63,861 nt of DNA from an uncultured Chitinophagaceae bacterium (GTDB lineage Bacteria > Bacteroidota > Bacteroidia > Chitinophagales > Chitinophagaceae): the NCBI GenBank assembly GCA_903870685.1, contig CAIQDX010000145.1, positions 1 to 63,861 on the forward strand. Reading direction: 5' to 3'. Both the position numbers and the translations under genes were made by a program. A model generated the notes under the pieces. That model did no database searches. It was not told the origin of the DNA and was given only the letters and a program-made list of their open reading frames with translations. Below, piece after piece: positions 54,837 through 63,861 of the stretch (positions within the stretch are counted from its first letter, which is position 1; the number at the start of each line of letters is the position of its first letter).

Positions 54837-56036
54837 TTAATTAACAATTTTTTTCTTTTCTAAAAAAGAAGATTTTCTAATAAAATGATTTACCGGTTCT
54901 TCAATAAATTTGAATAATGCAATAGATATCAAATTCAATAAAATAAATACTAATAAAATTTTTACAACACTGCTGTTAATATTTTCTGCTAGCCAAGAAT
55001 AATTTTTTGCATCGAACCATTCAGAAAGTTTTTCTGAATTATCAATAACTAAATTTTTTACAAAAGTTGAAATAAAACCAATGTGAATTAAATAAAAAAT
55101 ATAAGAGCTCTTTCCCAACAAAACCATCGTATTGCTTCCTAAAAATTTTCTTAAACTTGATGGTTCTTTTATTAAACCATAAAATAATGATGCAATGCCA
55201 CAAGGCAAAATAACATTATTACTAAAAATGCCCCATGGTTGCTGTAATCCAAAATGAATTTTATCCGTTAATGGTTGAATGGCCATAATGCCAATACCGG
55301 TCATCATTCCAAGAATTCCAAGAATTGTAAACAGTGGAAATTTTATTTTCTGTGCATTGCCATTTTGTTTTAAAACAATAAGCGCTAATCCAATACCAAT
55401 AAAGAATTCAATACACCTTCCGGTAAAAGTGTATAGAAACATAAAAGTAAAATTGCCGTAAAAGCCAAAGAAATTTACATGACTAAAAATTAGCACTAAC
55501 AAAGAGCCGATTGATATAATGAATAACGGTAATTGCCATAAAGCGTTTTTATTTTTTTTAATTCTTACAAAAAATAAAGGAGCTAAAAAATAAAAACATT
55601 CTTCAACGGTTAGTGTCCAGCCTTGTGCTAGTCCGGTGAACTTTAGATCATCAAAAAAACCACGAAGAAAAAATACATTTAAAACAATTAATACAAACGA
55701 ATAAGGGAATCCATTATAAACAGAATTATCATTTAAGTAATATGCTACAATAAAAGTTGAAACAGTAATTATTAAATACATTGGATAAATACGTGCAATT
55801 CTGTTCTTCAAATATTTTCTAAACCAGGTTCCATTTATTTCGCAAGTATCATAATAACGTAAGCCAATTAAGAATCCACTCAACACAAAAAAAACTGTAA
55901 CGCCTGTATGAAACTCATTCAATATTCTAAATAATGGATAAGCAAAATCGGTTTGATTTGCGTGATGAAAAAAGACCATAAAAGCAGCAATTGCTCTGAT
56001 TCCTGTAAGTGGTGGTATATAATTATCTGCTCTCAT
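54837..56036 (-). CDS. Acyltransferase family 3 membrane protein
   Basis: A 399-residue integral membrane protein with about ten hydrophobic segments. The family start PPLTGIRAIAAFMVFFHHANQ contains the conserved R...H motif, followed by GVTVFFVLSGFLIGLRY and RIARIYPMY. Acyltransferase-3 proteins O-acylate surface sugars, often of LPS or capsule. No sugar-nucleotide genes are adjacent, so the target is open. It is the first gene downstream of recA on the minus strand and is separated from it by a terminator. Confidence 0.88.
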   Translation of the reverse strand: MRADNYIPPLTGIRAIAAFMVFFHHANQTDFAYPLFRILNEFHTGVTVFFVLSGFLIGLRYYDTCEINGTWFRKYLKNRIARIYPMYLIITVSTFIVAYYLNDNSVYNGFPYSFVLIVLNVFFLRGFFDDLKFTGLAQGWTLTVEECFYFLAPLFFVRIKKNKNALWQLPLFIISIGSLLVLIFSHVNFFGFYGNFTFMFLYTFTGRCIEFFIGIGLALIVLKQNGNAQKIKFPLFTILGILGMMTGIGIMAIQPLTDKIHFGLQQPWGIFSNNVILPCGIASLFYGLIKEPSSLRKFLGSNTMVLLGKSSYIFYLIHIGFISTFVKNLVIDNSEKLSEWFDAKNYSWLAENINSSVVKILLVFILLNLISIALFKFIEEPVNHFIRKSSFLEKKKIVN

Positions 56037-56167
56037 TAAATTTGGTCGTTATTAAAATTGAAATTGAATAAAAACAAGTTTATACAATAAGCGTGTAAAT
56101 GATGGTTAATGTAGATAACTAATAACCAAATGATAACTTAGCTACTTCTATGTGAATAACTATAATA

Positions 56168-56199
56168 AAAAAGCCATCTCAAATTTGAGATGACTTTTG
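56168..56199 (-). terminator. Rho-independent terminator after recA
   Basis: AAAAGTCATCTCAAA and TTTGAGATGGCTTTT pair on the minus strand with one G-U wobble and a tight loop, followed by TTTATTA. It ends the recA transcript. Confidence 0.85.
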
Positions 56200-56237
56200 C
56201 ACTTACTAATCCGTATACCAATATAAAGTCCGTAAAA

Positions 56238-57251
56238 TTATTTAGTTGCTGTTTCTGTACTTCCTTCTGCAACCTTTGCTCTTATTTTAGCTTCAATTTC
56301 ATTTGCTAACTCCGGGTTGTCCCGTAATAATTGTTTAACAGCATCGCGACCTTGTCCTAATTTATTTGTGTCGTAACTATACCAACTTCCGCTTTTATTT
56401 ACAACGCCAAGCTCAACACCCATATCAATTATTTCACCAAGTTTACTTATTCCTTCACCAAAAATAATATCAAATTCTGCGGCACGGAAAGGAGGTGCCA
56501 CTTTATTTTTCACAACTTTTACTTTTACCCGATTACCAATTGCCTCATCGCCATCTTTTATTTGTGCCTGACGGCGAATATCTAAACGAACTGATGCGTA
56601 AAATTTTAATGCGTTACCACCGGTTGTTGTTTCTGGATTGCCAAACATTACACCAATTTTTTCGCGCAGTTGATTGATGAAAATACAAATCGTATTTGTT
56701 TTACTAATGGTTGCAGTTAGTTTACGCAGTGCTTGACTCATTAATCTTGCATGCAATCCCATTTTGCTATCACCCATTTCGCCTTCCAATTCACTTTTAG
56801 GAACTAATGCAGCAACAGAATCAATCACCACAACATCTAATGCACCTGATAAAATTAATCTGTCGGCAATCTCCAAAGCTTGTTCGCCATAATCGGGTTG
56901 AGAGATCAAAAGATTATCAACATCAACTCCTAATTTTTGCGCATAGTTGCTATCGAATGCGTGCTCTGCGTCAATGATAGCACACATTCCGCCTTTTTTT
57001 TGTGCCTCAGCAATAATATGGGTTGCAATCGTAGTTTTACCGGAAGATTCAGGACCATATATTTCAATAACCCTTCCTCTTGGAATACCGCCAACACCCA
57101 ATGCGATATCCAAGCCGATTGAACCGGTAGAAATAACTTCCATTGGTTCTGTACTTTTTTCATTCATTAACATCACACTTCCTTTTCCATAGTCCTTGTC
57201 GATCTTGTCCATTGTAAGCTTCAATGCTTTCATTTTTTCTGCGTTACTCAT
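56238..57251 (-). CDS. recA: Recombinase A
   Basis: A 337-residue RecA. Walker A is [13 protein letters not shown], Walker [17 protein letters not shown]1/L2 region [19 protein letters not shown] and [29 protein letters not shown]. The C-terminus ends in an acidic-poor tail ([13 protein letters not shown]). It pairs homologous DNA and activates the SOS response where LexA is present; no lexA is seen here. A TAATTTTG box (57276-57269) upstream could be its promoter. It is divergent from ppdK. Confidence 0.98.
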   Translation of the reverse strand: MSNAEKMKALKLTMDKIDKDYGKGSVMLMNEKSTEPMEVISTGSIGLDIALGVGGIPRGRVIEIYGPESSGKTTIATHIIAEAQKKGGMCAIIDAEHAFDSNYAQKLGVDVDNLLISQPDYGEQALEIADRLILSGALDVVVIDSVAALVPKSELEGEMGDSKMGLHARLMSQALRKLTATISKTNTICIFINQLREKIGVMFGNPETTTGGNALKFYASVRLDIRRQAQIKDGDEAIGNRVKVKVVKNKVAPPFRAAEFDIIFGEGISKLGEIIDMGVELGVVNKSGSWYSYDTNKLGQGRDAVKQLLRDNPELANEIEAKIRAKVAEGSTETATK

Positions 57252-57445
57252 ACATTACTATTTTATTTCAAAATTAATTAGAGGTTAAAGGTAGGGGAAA
57301 TATTATTACACACACTAATTTTTTTAGTATTTTTTAGCTAAAAAAATTGGATGATATACAAATACAGCTTTTTCTTGATTTTTTAATGTGATGAATTGCA
57401 TTAGTTCCTATGACAAATATCATATCAATCACTGTTATACCACTA

Positions 57446-57453
57446 TAATTTTG
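57446..57453 (+). promoter_or_regulatory. Possible -7 promoter element of ppdK
   Basis: TAATTTTG fits TAnnTTTG and lies 21 bp before the ppdK ATG. No matching TTG at -33 was found. Confidence 0.35.
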
Positions 57454-57474
57454 GCGCACCAAAAAAATATTGTT

Positions 57475-60234
57475 ATGTCAAAACAAAAGATTGCTTCTAA
57501 AAAATATGTTTACTTCTTCGGAGCCGGCAAAGCCGACGGCAACGAATCGATGAAAAATTTATTAGGTGGTAAAGGTGCTAACCTTGCTGAAATGGCAGGC
57601 CATCCAAAATTAAGATTACCTGTTCCTCCTGGCTTTACTATTTCAACAGACGTTTGTACTTATTATTACGATCATAAACATACCTATCCTGCTGTTTTAA
57701 AAACGCAGGTAGAAACCGCTTTAAAATCTATTGAAAAAATTACTGGTAAAAAATTCGGCGATGTAAATAATCCTTTATTATTATCAGTTCGTTCAGGAGC
57801 AAGACGCAGTATGCCCGGCATGATGGACACTGTTTTAAATGTTGGATTGAATGAAAATACAATCGAAGGATTAATTAAACAATCCGGTGATGCAAGATTT
57901 GCATATGATGCTTACCGCAGATTGGTAATGATGTATGCCGATGTGGTAATGGAAAAAGCTGCAGGCATTGAACCTAAGAATGGAAAAGGCATTCGTAAAG
58001 TTTTAGACGAAAAATTAGAAGCGGTTAAACACAAACAAGGATATGAATCTGATACAGATCTAACTGTTCCTGAATTAAAAGTATTGGTAAAAGAATTTAA
58101 AGCAACAGTTAAAAAAGTTTTAGGCAAACCATTTCCAGAAGATCCATGGGAACAATTATGGGGAGGCGTTGGTGGAGTATTCGGCAGCTGGAATGGAAAG
58201 CGTGCTATCGACTATCGTCGCATTGAAAAAATACCTGACGCTTGGGGTACTGCTGTTAATGTTCAGGCAATGGTTTTTGGAAATATGGGTGAGGATAGTT
58301 CTACCGGTGTTGCATTTACAAGAAATCCAGGTACCGGTGAAAATAAATTTTATGGAGAGTATTTAGTGAATGCTCAAGGTGAAGATGTGGTTGCAGGTAT
58401 CAGAACTCCAGCACCAATAAATGAATATTCAAAAAATGATCATAGCAGAAATTTAGTTACGCTTGAAAAATTAATGCCGAAGGCATATAAAGAATTAAAT
58501 GATATTCAAAACAGATTAGAGAAACATTATAAGGATATGCAGGACATTGAGTTTACTATTGAAAAGGGTAAACTATATATGTTACAATGTCGTGTTGGTA
58601 AACGTAATGGTGTTGCTGCGGTTCGAATGGCTACAGAAATGTTCCAAGAAAAATTGATTGATGCAAAAACCGCAATCATGCGTGTTGGACCAAACCAATT
58701 GGTAGAATTATTATTACCAATGTTAGATCCTAAAATCGAAGCAGTAACTAAAGCTATTGCAAAAGGATTGCCTGCTGGTCCGGGTGGCGCAAAAGGTCGT
58801 GTTGTCTTCTCTTCTGCAGAAGCAGTTGAATGGGCATCAAAAGGAGAAAAAGTAATTCTTGTTCGTGAAGAAACATCTCCGGAAGATGTAGATGGCATGC
58901 ATAAATCACAAGCTATCTTAACAACAAAAGGTGGTATGACTTCGCATGCTGCTTTAGTAGCAAGAGGTTGGGGTAAATGTTGTATCGTTGGTTGTACCGA
59001 TATTGAAATTCATTCAGAAACAAAAACATTCAAAGCTAAAGATGGCACCGTTGTAAAAGAAGGTGATATCATTACTTTAAATGGAACCAGGGGTACCGTT
59101 TATAATGGTGATATGCCTTTGGTTGCAATTGATTTGAATAAAAATAAATCTTATAAAGATCTGATGGTTTTGGTTGATAAGATTAAATTTATAGCCGTTA
59201 GAACAAATGCAGAAACACCACATGATGCTGCACAGGCAATGGCTTTTGGTGCAGAAGGTATTGGCTTGTTCCGCACAGAACATATGTTCTATGGCGAAGG
59301 AAGTGATCAACCTTTATTCTTATTGCGTAAGATGATCATGAGTAAAACAGAAGCCGAACGTCGCAAAGCTTTAAATGATCTATTTGTTTTCGTGAAAAAA
59401 GATATTAAGGATACAATGCTTGTAATGAAAGGATATCCTGTAACTATACGTTTACTCGATCCGCCATTACATGAATTCGTTCCGCATGATGTTGAAAAAT
59501 TAAAACACTTAAGTAAAGAATTAGGAATCAGTTTAAGTTTATTACGCAGAAGAGTTTTAGCATTACACGAAAACAATCCAATGCTTGGACATCGTGGTGT
59601 AAGATTAGGTGTAAGTTATCCCGAAATCACTGAAATGCAGATCAGGGCTATATTAGAAGCCACTGCAGAAATAGTTAAATCTGGTAAAAAAGCATTCCCC
59701 GAAATCATGGTTCCAGTTACTTGTACTGTGAATGAATTAACTCATCAAAAAGTAATTGTTGACAGAGTTTATGCTGAAACATGTGCTAAATTAAAAGTGA
59801 AAAGCATTCCATATTTATATGGTACGATGATTGAAATTCCAAGAGCTGCATTATTAGCAAGTAAAATGGCAGAGGTTGCAGATTTCTTCAGTTTCGGTAC
59901 AAACGATTTAACGCAAATGAGTTTTGGATTCAGTCGTGATGATGTTGGTGGATTCTTACCAAATTATTTGGATCAAAAAATATTATTTGATGATCCATTC
60001 CAAACAATCGATCAAGAAGGTGTTGGAGAATTAATTAAAGATGGTACAGAACGCGGTAGAAAAACAAAACCAAAATTAAAGGTTGGTATTTGTGGCGAAC
60101 ATGGCGGAGATGCAGAAAGTGTAAAATTCTGTCATCGCATCGGAATGAATTATGTTAGTTGTTCTCCATTCCGTGTACCAATTGCTCGTTTAGCTGCAGC
60201 TCAAGCTGCTGTTGAGTTTGGAAAAATCGTTTAA
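57475..60234 (+). CDS. ppdK: Pyruvate, phosphate dikinase
   Basis: A 919-residue protein with the N-terminal nucleotide-binding domain (GAGKADGNESMKNLLGGKGANLAEM), the central phospho-histidine domain (GGMTSHAALVARGWGK with the catalytic His) and the C-terminal PEP/pyruvate TIM barrel (GIGLFRTEHMF, EIMVPVTCTVNEL, FFSFGTNDLTQM, GICGEHGGD). It interconverts pyruvate, ATP and phosphate with PEP, AMP and diphosphate in the cytoplasm. The frame runs upstream to GTG 57388, but the family start MSKQKIASKKYVYFFG fits ATG 57475. A terminator follows. Confidence 0.96.
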   Translation: MSKQKIASKKYVYFFGAGKADGNESMKNLLGGKGANLAEMAGHPKLRLPVPPGFTISTDVCTYYYDHKHTYPAVLKTQVETALKSIEKITGKKFGDVNNPLLLSVRSGARRSMPGMMDTVLNVGLNENTIEGLIKQSGDARFAYDAYRRLVMMYADVVMEKAAGIEPKNGKGIRKVLDEKLEAVKHKQGYESDTDLTVPELKVLVKEFKATVKKVLGKPFPEDPWEQLWGGVGGVFGSWNGKRAIDYRRIEKIPDAWGTAVNVQAMVFGNMGEDSSTGVAFTRNPGTGENKFYGEYLVNAQGEDVVAGIRTPAPINEYSKNDHSRNLVTLEKLMPKAYKELNDIQNRLEKHYKDMQDIEFTIEKGKLYMLQCRVGKRNGVAAVRMATEMFQEKLIDAKTAIMRVGPNQLVELLLPMLDPKIEAVTKAIAKGLPAGPGGAKGRVVFSSAEAVEWASKGEKVILVREETSPEDVDGMHKSQAILTTKGGMTSHAALVARGWGKCCIVGCTDIEIHSETKTFKAKDGTVVKEGDIITLNGTRGTVYNGDMPLVAIDLNKNKSYKDLMVLVDKIKFIAVRTNAETPHDAAQAMAFGAEGIGLFRTEHMFYGEGSDQPLFLLRKMIMSKTEAERRKALNDLFVFVKKDIKDTMLVMKGYPVTIRLLDPPLHEFVPHDVEKLKHLSKELGISLSLLRRRVLALHENNPMLGHRGVRLGVSYPEITEMQIRAILEATAEIVKSGKKAFPEIMVPVTCTVNELTHQKVIVDRVYAETCAKLKVKSIPYLYGTMIEIPRAALLASKMAEVADFFSFGTNDLTQMSFGFSRDDVGGFLPNYLDQKILFDDPFQTIDQEGVGELIKDGTERGRKTKPKLKVGICGEHGGDAESVKFCHRIGMNYVSCSPFRVPIARLAAAQAAVEFGKIV

Positions 60235-60248
60235 ATAAATTAACACTG

Positions 60249-60291
60249 ATTAACGGCAGTTAATCACAAATAATTTTCTGCCGTTAATTTT
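60249..60291 (+). terminator. Rho-independent terminator after ppdK
   Basis: ATTAACGGCAG and CTGCCGTTAAT form a perfect 11-bp stem with an 18-nt loop followed by TTTATC, 15 bp after the stop codon. Confidence 0.85.
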
Positions 60292-60410
60292 ATCTTCGAT
60301 ATTTGTATAAATGATTTTTTTAAAGAAAAAATCATAAAAGTTTAAGCATGTAAAAACTGCTTTTCTTTAAATTATACTTATTACTTTTAGAGAGTATTAA
60401 TTAAAATATT

Positions 60411-60761
60411 ATGGGTGTAGCATCGTTACTCGTTTTAATTTTTGCAGGAATAGCTTTTGCAGGTGGTGGAATTTCAATTGCACTTTTATTTGTAAAGGGT
60501 TCAAAGAATTCTCAAAAAGGAGAAGCATACGAATGCGGAATTCCAACAACCGGTTCTCCTTGGAATCAATTTAATGTAGGTTATTATTTATTTGCTCTCA
60601 TCTTTCTCATTTTCGATGTTGAATTAGTTTTCATGTATCCTTGGGCTGTTGTAGTAAAGAAAATTGGAATGATGGCATTGGTTGAAATCGTTATTTTCTT
60701 TTTTATATTATTTATGGGATTTTTATATGCACATAAAAAAGGAGCATTGAAATGGATGTAA
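60411..60761 (+). CDS. nuoA: NADH-quinone oxidoreductase subunit A
   Basis: A 116-residue subunit with three membrane helices. The block [40 protein letters not shown] is the family hallmark, with conserved Glu/Cys and Asp-Val-Glu. It forms part of the quinone-site junction of complex I in the inner membrane. The stop codon overlaps nuoB by 10 bp. No strong promoter box was recognised before it, though the 177-bp gap after ppdK should contain one. Confidence 0.95.
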   Translation: MGVASLLVLIFAGIAFAGGGISIALLFVKGSKNSQKGEAYECGIPTTGSPWNQFNVGYYLFALIFLIFDVELVFMYPWAVVVKKIGMMALVEIVIFFFILFMGFLYAHKKGALKWM

Positions 60762-61300
60762 ATGATAAAATACAAGCTTTAGATTTTCCAGGAGAAATTC
60801 ATAATGCCGGAAGTACTAATATAGTTGTAAGTACTTTGGATGATGTAATTAATTGGGCTCGCTCTAATTCTTTATGGCCCTTAAGTTTTGCTACAAGTTG
60901 CTGTGGTATTGAGTTTATGCATACTGCTGCTGCCAAATACGATTTTTCACGTTTTGGTTTTGAAGTAGCAAGAGCCTCACCGCGACAAGCTGATATGATC
61001 ATCATTGCAGGTACTATCGTAAATAAAATGGCACCCGTTTTAAAAAGATTATACGATCAAATGGCCGATCCAAAATATGTTGTGGCAATGGGTGCATGCG
61101 CAATAAGTGGTGGTCCGTTTTTTTATAATACTTATTCAGTAGTAAAAGGTGCGGATCATGTTATTCCGGTAGATGTTTATGTCCCGGGATGTCCACCAAG
61201 ACCTGAAGCTTTATTGCACGGATTAATTTCATTACAAGGAAAAATTAAAGCAGGTTTAACCAGAGATCAAATCAGGTCAAGTGCTTTTGTTTCGCAGTAA
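60752..61300 (+). CDS. nuoB: NADH-quinone oxidoreductase subunit B
   Basis: A 182-residue subunit carrying the N2 iron-sulfur cluster. The ligands are the tandem cysteines in [11 protein letters not shown], the Cys of MGACAISGG and the Cys of [11 protein letters not shown]. It overlaps the end of nuoA by 10 bp. It is the last Fe-S station before quinone. Confidence 0.97.
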   Translation: MDVNDKIQALDFPGEIHNAGSTNIVVSTLDDVINWARSNSLWPLSFATSCCGIEFMHTAAAKYDFSRFGFEVARASPRQADMIIIAGTIVNKMAPVLKRLYDQMADPKYVVAMGACAISGGPFFYNTYSVVKGADHVIPVDVYVPGCPPRPEALLHGLISLQGKIKAGLTRDQIRSSAFVSQ

Positions 61301-61320
61301 AATATTTTGTTGAATTAATT

Positions 61321-61776
61321 ATGACGAAGGAAGAATTAAAAATAAAAATTACCGAAATACTATCAACTGCAATCATTGATGAAAGTAGTGAATGGATTAA
61401 TGTTTCTGTAGAAGCAAATGAATTCAGATCATTCATGGAACAAATTCGTTCCGATAAAGATTTAGATCTCGATTATTTATTTTGTTTGACTTGTGTTGAT
61501 TGGAAAACACATCTCACAACAGTATATCATCTTTCATCAACAACCACTCGCCATTGCATTGTTGTAAAAGTAAAGTTGGATAGAAATAATCCTGAAGTAG
61601 AAACAATTTGTGATATATGGCGCACTGCTGAATTACACGAACGTGAAGTGTTTGAGATGTTTGGTGTAAAATTTTTACATCATCCCGATTTAAGATTATT
61701 GATTTTGCCGGACGACTTTATAGGATTTCCATTACGAAAAGATTTCGAAGATCCGATTAACATGATTAAGCTGTAA
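61321..61776 (+). CDS. nuoC: NADH-quinone oxidoreductase subunit C
   Basis: A 151-residue 30-kDa-type subunit with FCLTCVDWKTH, the signature HEREVFEMFGVKFLHHPDLRLLILPDDF and the end GFPLRKDFEDP. It is separate from NuoD, unlike the fused NuoCD of enteric bacteria and some Bacteroides. It begins 20 bp after nuoB and ends 1 bp before nuoD. Confidence 0.96.
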   Translation: MTKEELKIKITEILSTAIIDESSEWINVSVEANEFRSFMEQIRSDKDLDLDYLFCLTCVDWKTHLTTVYHLSSTTTRHCIVVKVKLDRNNPEVETICDIWRTAELHEREVFEMFGVKFLHHPDLRLLILPDDFIGFPLRKDFEDPINMIKL

Positions 61777-61777
61777 T

Positions 61778-62893
61778 ATGTTTGAAGAAATAGGCACAAC
61801 AGAAGAAGGAGATTTATTAATTAATGTAGGACCGCAACATCCTGCCACACATGGCGTGTTGCATTTAGTGCTTACATTGAATGGAGAAATTATTAAAAAA
61901 GTAGAACCGCATCTTGGATACATTCATCGTTCCATAGAAAAAATGTGTGAGAGTTTATCTTATCGACAATTTATTTATGTAACGAGCAGAATGGATTATT
62001 TATCAGCACATATTAATAATCATGCTTGCGCATTGATCGTTGAAAAAGGATTGAATGTTGAAGTGCCACAACGTGCGCAATACATTCGTGTGATCATGGA
62101 TGAATTGACAAGAATTGCATCGCATGAATTGTGGTGGAGTGCAATGAGTATGGATCTTGGCGCATTCACTCCTTATTTTCTTGCATTCAGAGAAAGAGAA
62201 AAGATCAACGAAATAATGGAAGAAACTTGCGGTGCAAGATTAACCATGAACTATATGGTTCCCGGTGGAGTGATGGCTGAGCTACATCCTGATTTTCAGA
62301 AAAGAGTAAAAGCGTTTATTGTTGATTTCAAAAAAACATTACACGAATATCAAGAATTAATAACTGGCAATATCATCTTCCAAAACAGAATGAAAGGTGT
62401 TGGATATATTTCTAAAGAAGATGCAATTTCTTATGGTTGCACCGGTCCTGTTGCAAGAGCAAGCGGATTAAAATCTGATATCAGAAAAATCGCTCCATAC
62501 GATGTGTATGATAAAATTGAGTTTGATGAAATTTTAGAAACTGATGGTGATTGTTTTGCACGTTATCAGGTTCGCATAAATGAGATGAGCCAAAGTATTC
62601 GCATCATCGAACAATTAATTGATAATATTCCTGAAGGAGATTTTCAAGCAAAAACAAAAGCTGTTTTAAAATTACCGAAAGGAGAATTTTATCAAAGAGT
62701 TGAAACAGCACGTGGCGAATTGGGTGTGTACATTGTTAGCGAAGGTGCTGCACAACCTTACAGAATTAAATTTCGTTCACCGGGATTTTCTAACTTAAGT
62801 GTATTGGATCATATGGTTCGCGGATATAAGATCGGAGATTTTATTGCAGCAATGGGAACATTGGATTTAGTAATTCCGGATATTGATAGATAA
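61778..62893 (+). CDS. nuoD: NADH-quinone oxidoreductase subunit D
   Basis: A 371-residue 49-kDa-type subunit. Conserved blocks are VGPQHPATHGVLHL with the quinone-binding His, HLGYIHRSIEKM, GARLTMNYM, GCTGPVARASG and the C-terminal FRSPGFSNLSVLDHMVRGYKIGDFIAAMGTLDLVIPDIDR. It builds the quinone-reduction site with NuoB. It starts one base after nuoC. The next gene is nuoH, not nuoE. Confidence 0.97.
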   Translation: MFEEIGTTEEGDLLINVGPQHPATHGVLHLVLTLNGEIIKKVEPHLGYIHRSIEKMCESLSYRQFIYVTSRMDYLSAHINNHACALIVEKGLNVEVPQRAQYIRVIMDELTRIASHELWWSAMSMDLGAFTPYFLAFREREKINEIMEETCGARLTMNYMVPGGVMAELHPDFQKRVKAFIVDFKKTLHEYQELITGNIIFQNRMKGVGYISKEDAISYGCTGPVARASGLKSDIRKIAPYDVYDKIEFDEILETDGDCFARYQVRINEMSQSIRIIEQLIDNIPEGDFQAKTKAVLKLPKGEFYQRVETARGELGVYIVSEGAAQPYRIKFRSPGFSNLSVLDHMVRGYKIGDFIAAMGTLDLVIPDIDR

Positions 62894-62897
62894 ATAG

Positions 62898-62968
62898 AAT
62901 TATGATTGATATGTTATGAATGATGAATTCAAAAACTCATAACTCATCAATCAAAACTTATAACTCGT
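62898..62968. repeat. Inverted heptamer repeat array between nuoD and nuoH
   Basis: On the plus strand the right half is phased in 7-bp units: AACTCAT, AACTCAT, CAATCAA, AACTTAT, AACTCGT. The left half read on the other strand gives AATTCAT, CATTCAT, AACATAT, CAATCAT. The two halves form a hairpin: 62903-62921 pairs with 62935-62953 at 16 of 19 positions, with a 13-nt loop. The nuoH ATG lies 4 nt after the last unit. Confidence 0.75.
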
Positions 62969-62971
62969 AAC

Positions 62972-63861
62972 ATGTTTAGTTTAGAAGGATTAACAAATAT
63001 TATTCACGAATGGTTAAATGCGCATTTGTCTGCAACCTTAGCATTGTTAGCCGAATTTGTTTTGGTTGGCGTTGCAGCCATTGGGCTCTTTGCTGTTCTA
63101 GGGCTTGGTTTGGTTTGGATGGAACGTAAAGTAGCAGCAGTGATGCAAATACGTTTAGGACCAAACAGATTAGGACCGAAAGGAATTTTTCAAACATCAG
63201 CCGATACTGTGAAGTTGATAATGAAGGAAGCATTAACACCATCTAATGCGGATAAATTTTTATTTAATCTGGCACCTTTTGTTGTAATTATTGTTGCCAT
63301 GATGATATTAGCACCTATTGCATTTGCTAAAGGTTTTCAAATATGGGATATTAATATTGGTGTGTTATATGTAACTGCGGTTTCTTCATTATCTGTGATT
63401 GGAATTTTAATGGCAGGATGGAGTAGCGGTAATAAATATTCTTTATTGGGTGCTATGCGTAGCGGCGCACAAATTGTGAGTTACGAATTATCTGCAGGAT
63501 TATCTATCATTTCAATTATTGTATTAACAGGCAGTTTAAAAATTTCTGATATTGTTGCATCGCAAGAAAATGGTTGGTGGTTATTTAAAGGACATATTCC
63601 CGCCATCATTTCTTTTGTGATTTTTATAATTGCAGCAACTGCAGAAACAAACAGAGCTCCATTTGATTTGGCAGAAGCTGAAAGTGAATTGACTGCAGGC
63701 TTTCATACAGAATATGGCGGAATGAAATTCGCATTATTCTTTTTATCAGAATACATCAACATATTTATTGTATGTGCTATTTGTGCTACTTTATTTCTAG
63801 GTGGATGGATGCCCCTACACATTGGTCATTGGACAGCATTTAATCATATCATGGATTATAT
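62972..63861 (+). CDS. nuoH: NADH-quinone oxidoreductase subunit H, partial
   Basis: The frame is open from ATG 62972 to the window edge, giving 296 residues of a protein usually about 325-350 long. Signature segments are ERKVAAVMQIRLGPNRLGP, the conserved SYELSAGL, AETNRAPFDLAEAESEL and AGFHTEYGGMKFALFFLSEY. It holds the membrane part of the quinone chamber of complex I. It follows nuoD after 78 bp that carry an inverted heptamer repeat, and no nuoE, nuoF or nuoG lies between. Confidence 0.96.
   Translation, partial: MFSLEGLTNIIHEWLNAHLSATLALLAEFVLVGVAAIGLFAVLGLGLVWMERKVAAVMQIRLGPNRLGPKGIFQTSADTVKLIMKEALTPSNADKFLFNLAPFVVIIVAMMILAPIAFAKGFQIWDINIGVLYVTAVSSLSVIGILMAGWSSGNKYSLLGAMRSGAQIVSYELSAGLSIISIIVLTGSLKISDIVASQENGWWLFKGHIPAIISFVIFIIAATAETNRAPFDLAEAESELTAGFHTEYGGMKFALFFLSEYINIFIVCAICATLFLGGWMPLHIGHWTAFNHIMDY

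Noticed and set aside
57388-57474. N-terminal extension of ppdK from GTG 57388
   Set aside because: The extra 29 residues overlap the candidate promoter box and do not resemble the family, whose start fits ATG 57475.
1-63861. tRNA, rRNA, CRISPR array, prophage or insertion sequence
   Set aside because: Looked for T-arm words, spaced direct repeats, transposase motifs and terminal inverted repeats with a transposase gene; none was found. A small structured RNA without sequence hallmarks could still be missed.

Overview
The window is AT-rich chromosomal DNA from a member of the Bacteroidota, most likely a Chitinophagaceae-like soil or freshwater bacterium. The assignment rests on the gene families (DUF1080 protein, GH3-type proteins, paired secreted proteins with an MG2-like start and a TonB-plug-like end, fused isobutyryl-CoA mutase, persulfide dioxygenase-rhodanese) and on promoters of the Bacteroidota type (TTG, 17-19 nt, TAnnTTTG). 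No phage, insertion sequence, CRISPR array, rRNA or tRNA gene was recognised. Every base stretch over 300 bp is covered by a gene.

Left edge to 8 kb: a Gfo/Idh/MocA oxidoreductase tail, a TIM-barrel sugar isomerase/epimerase, a lipoprotein cytochrome c and a secreted DUF1080 protein form a likely 3-keto-glycoside metabolism cluster. They are followed by tadA, nadB, a lipid A-type acyltransferase, a CstB-like persulfide dioxygenase/sulfurtransferase, a cysteine-free ArsR regulator and tsaB. From 8 to 18 kb: ridA, galK with an aldose 1-epimerase, the fused B12-dependent mutase icmF, a family 2 glycosyltransferase, a GH3-type protein and a LysE exporter.

From 18 to 31 kb almost everything is on the minus strand: two tandem secreted paralogues, cysS, two EEP-fold membrane proteins, two rhomboids (one lacking the catalytic serine) and rlmD. 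From 30 to 39 kb: a secreted thioredoxin-like protein, metF, lptB, a second GH3-type gene, a membrane protein, fabG, a beta-carbonic anhydrase and the C-terminal half of a transketolase. From 39 to 57 kb: a three-domain GH18/CE4/GT2 polysaccharide enzyme, a divergent LtaS-like sulfatase-fold membrane protein, an N-terminal half of carbamoyl-phosphate synthase large subunit, bcp, a GAF histidine kinase, an esterase-like phytase-family protein, an M28 peptidase, a secreted amidase, mgsA, an acyltransferase and recA. The right end has ppdK and the start of a complex I operon, nuoABCD, followed directly by nuoH without nuoEFG.

The most unusual non-coding signal is a dispersed family of about 45-55 bp intergenic elements (core ACGTACAAGAGTGCGACGCA and onward) at six places. 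At two of them two copies face each other as an inverted pair, like REP/BIME elements. Two 7-bp periodic repeats are also present: CGTCAAC x5 inside icmF, coding for the linker, and an inverted heptamer array at the nuoD-nuoH junction where nuoEFG would normally lie.
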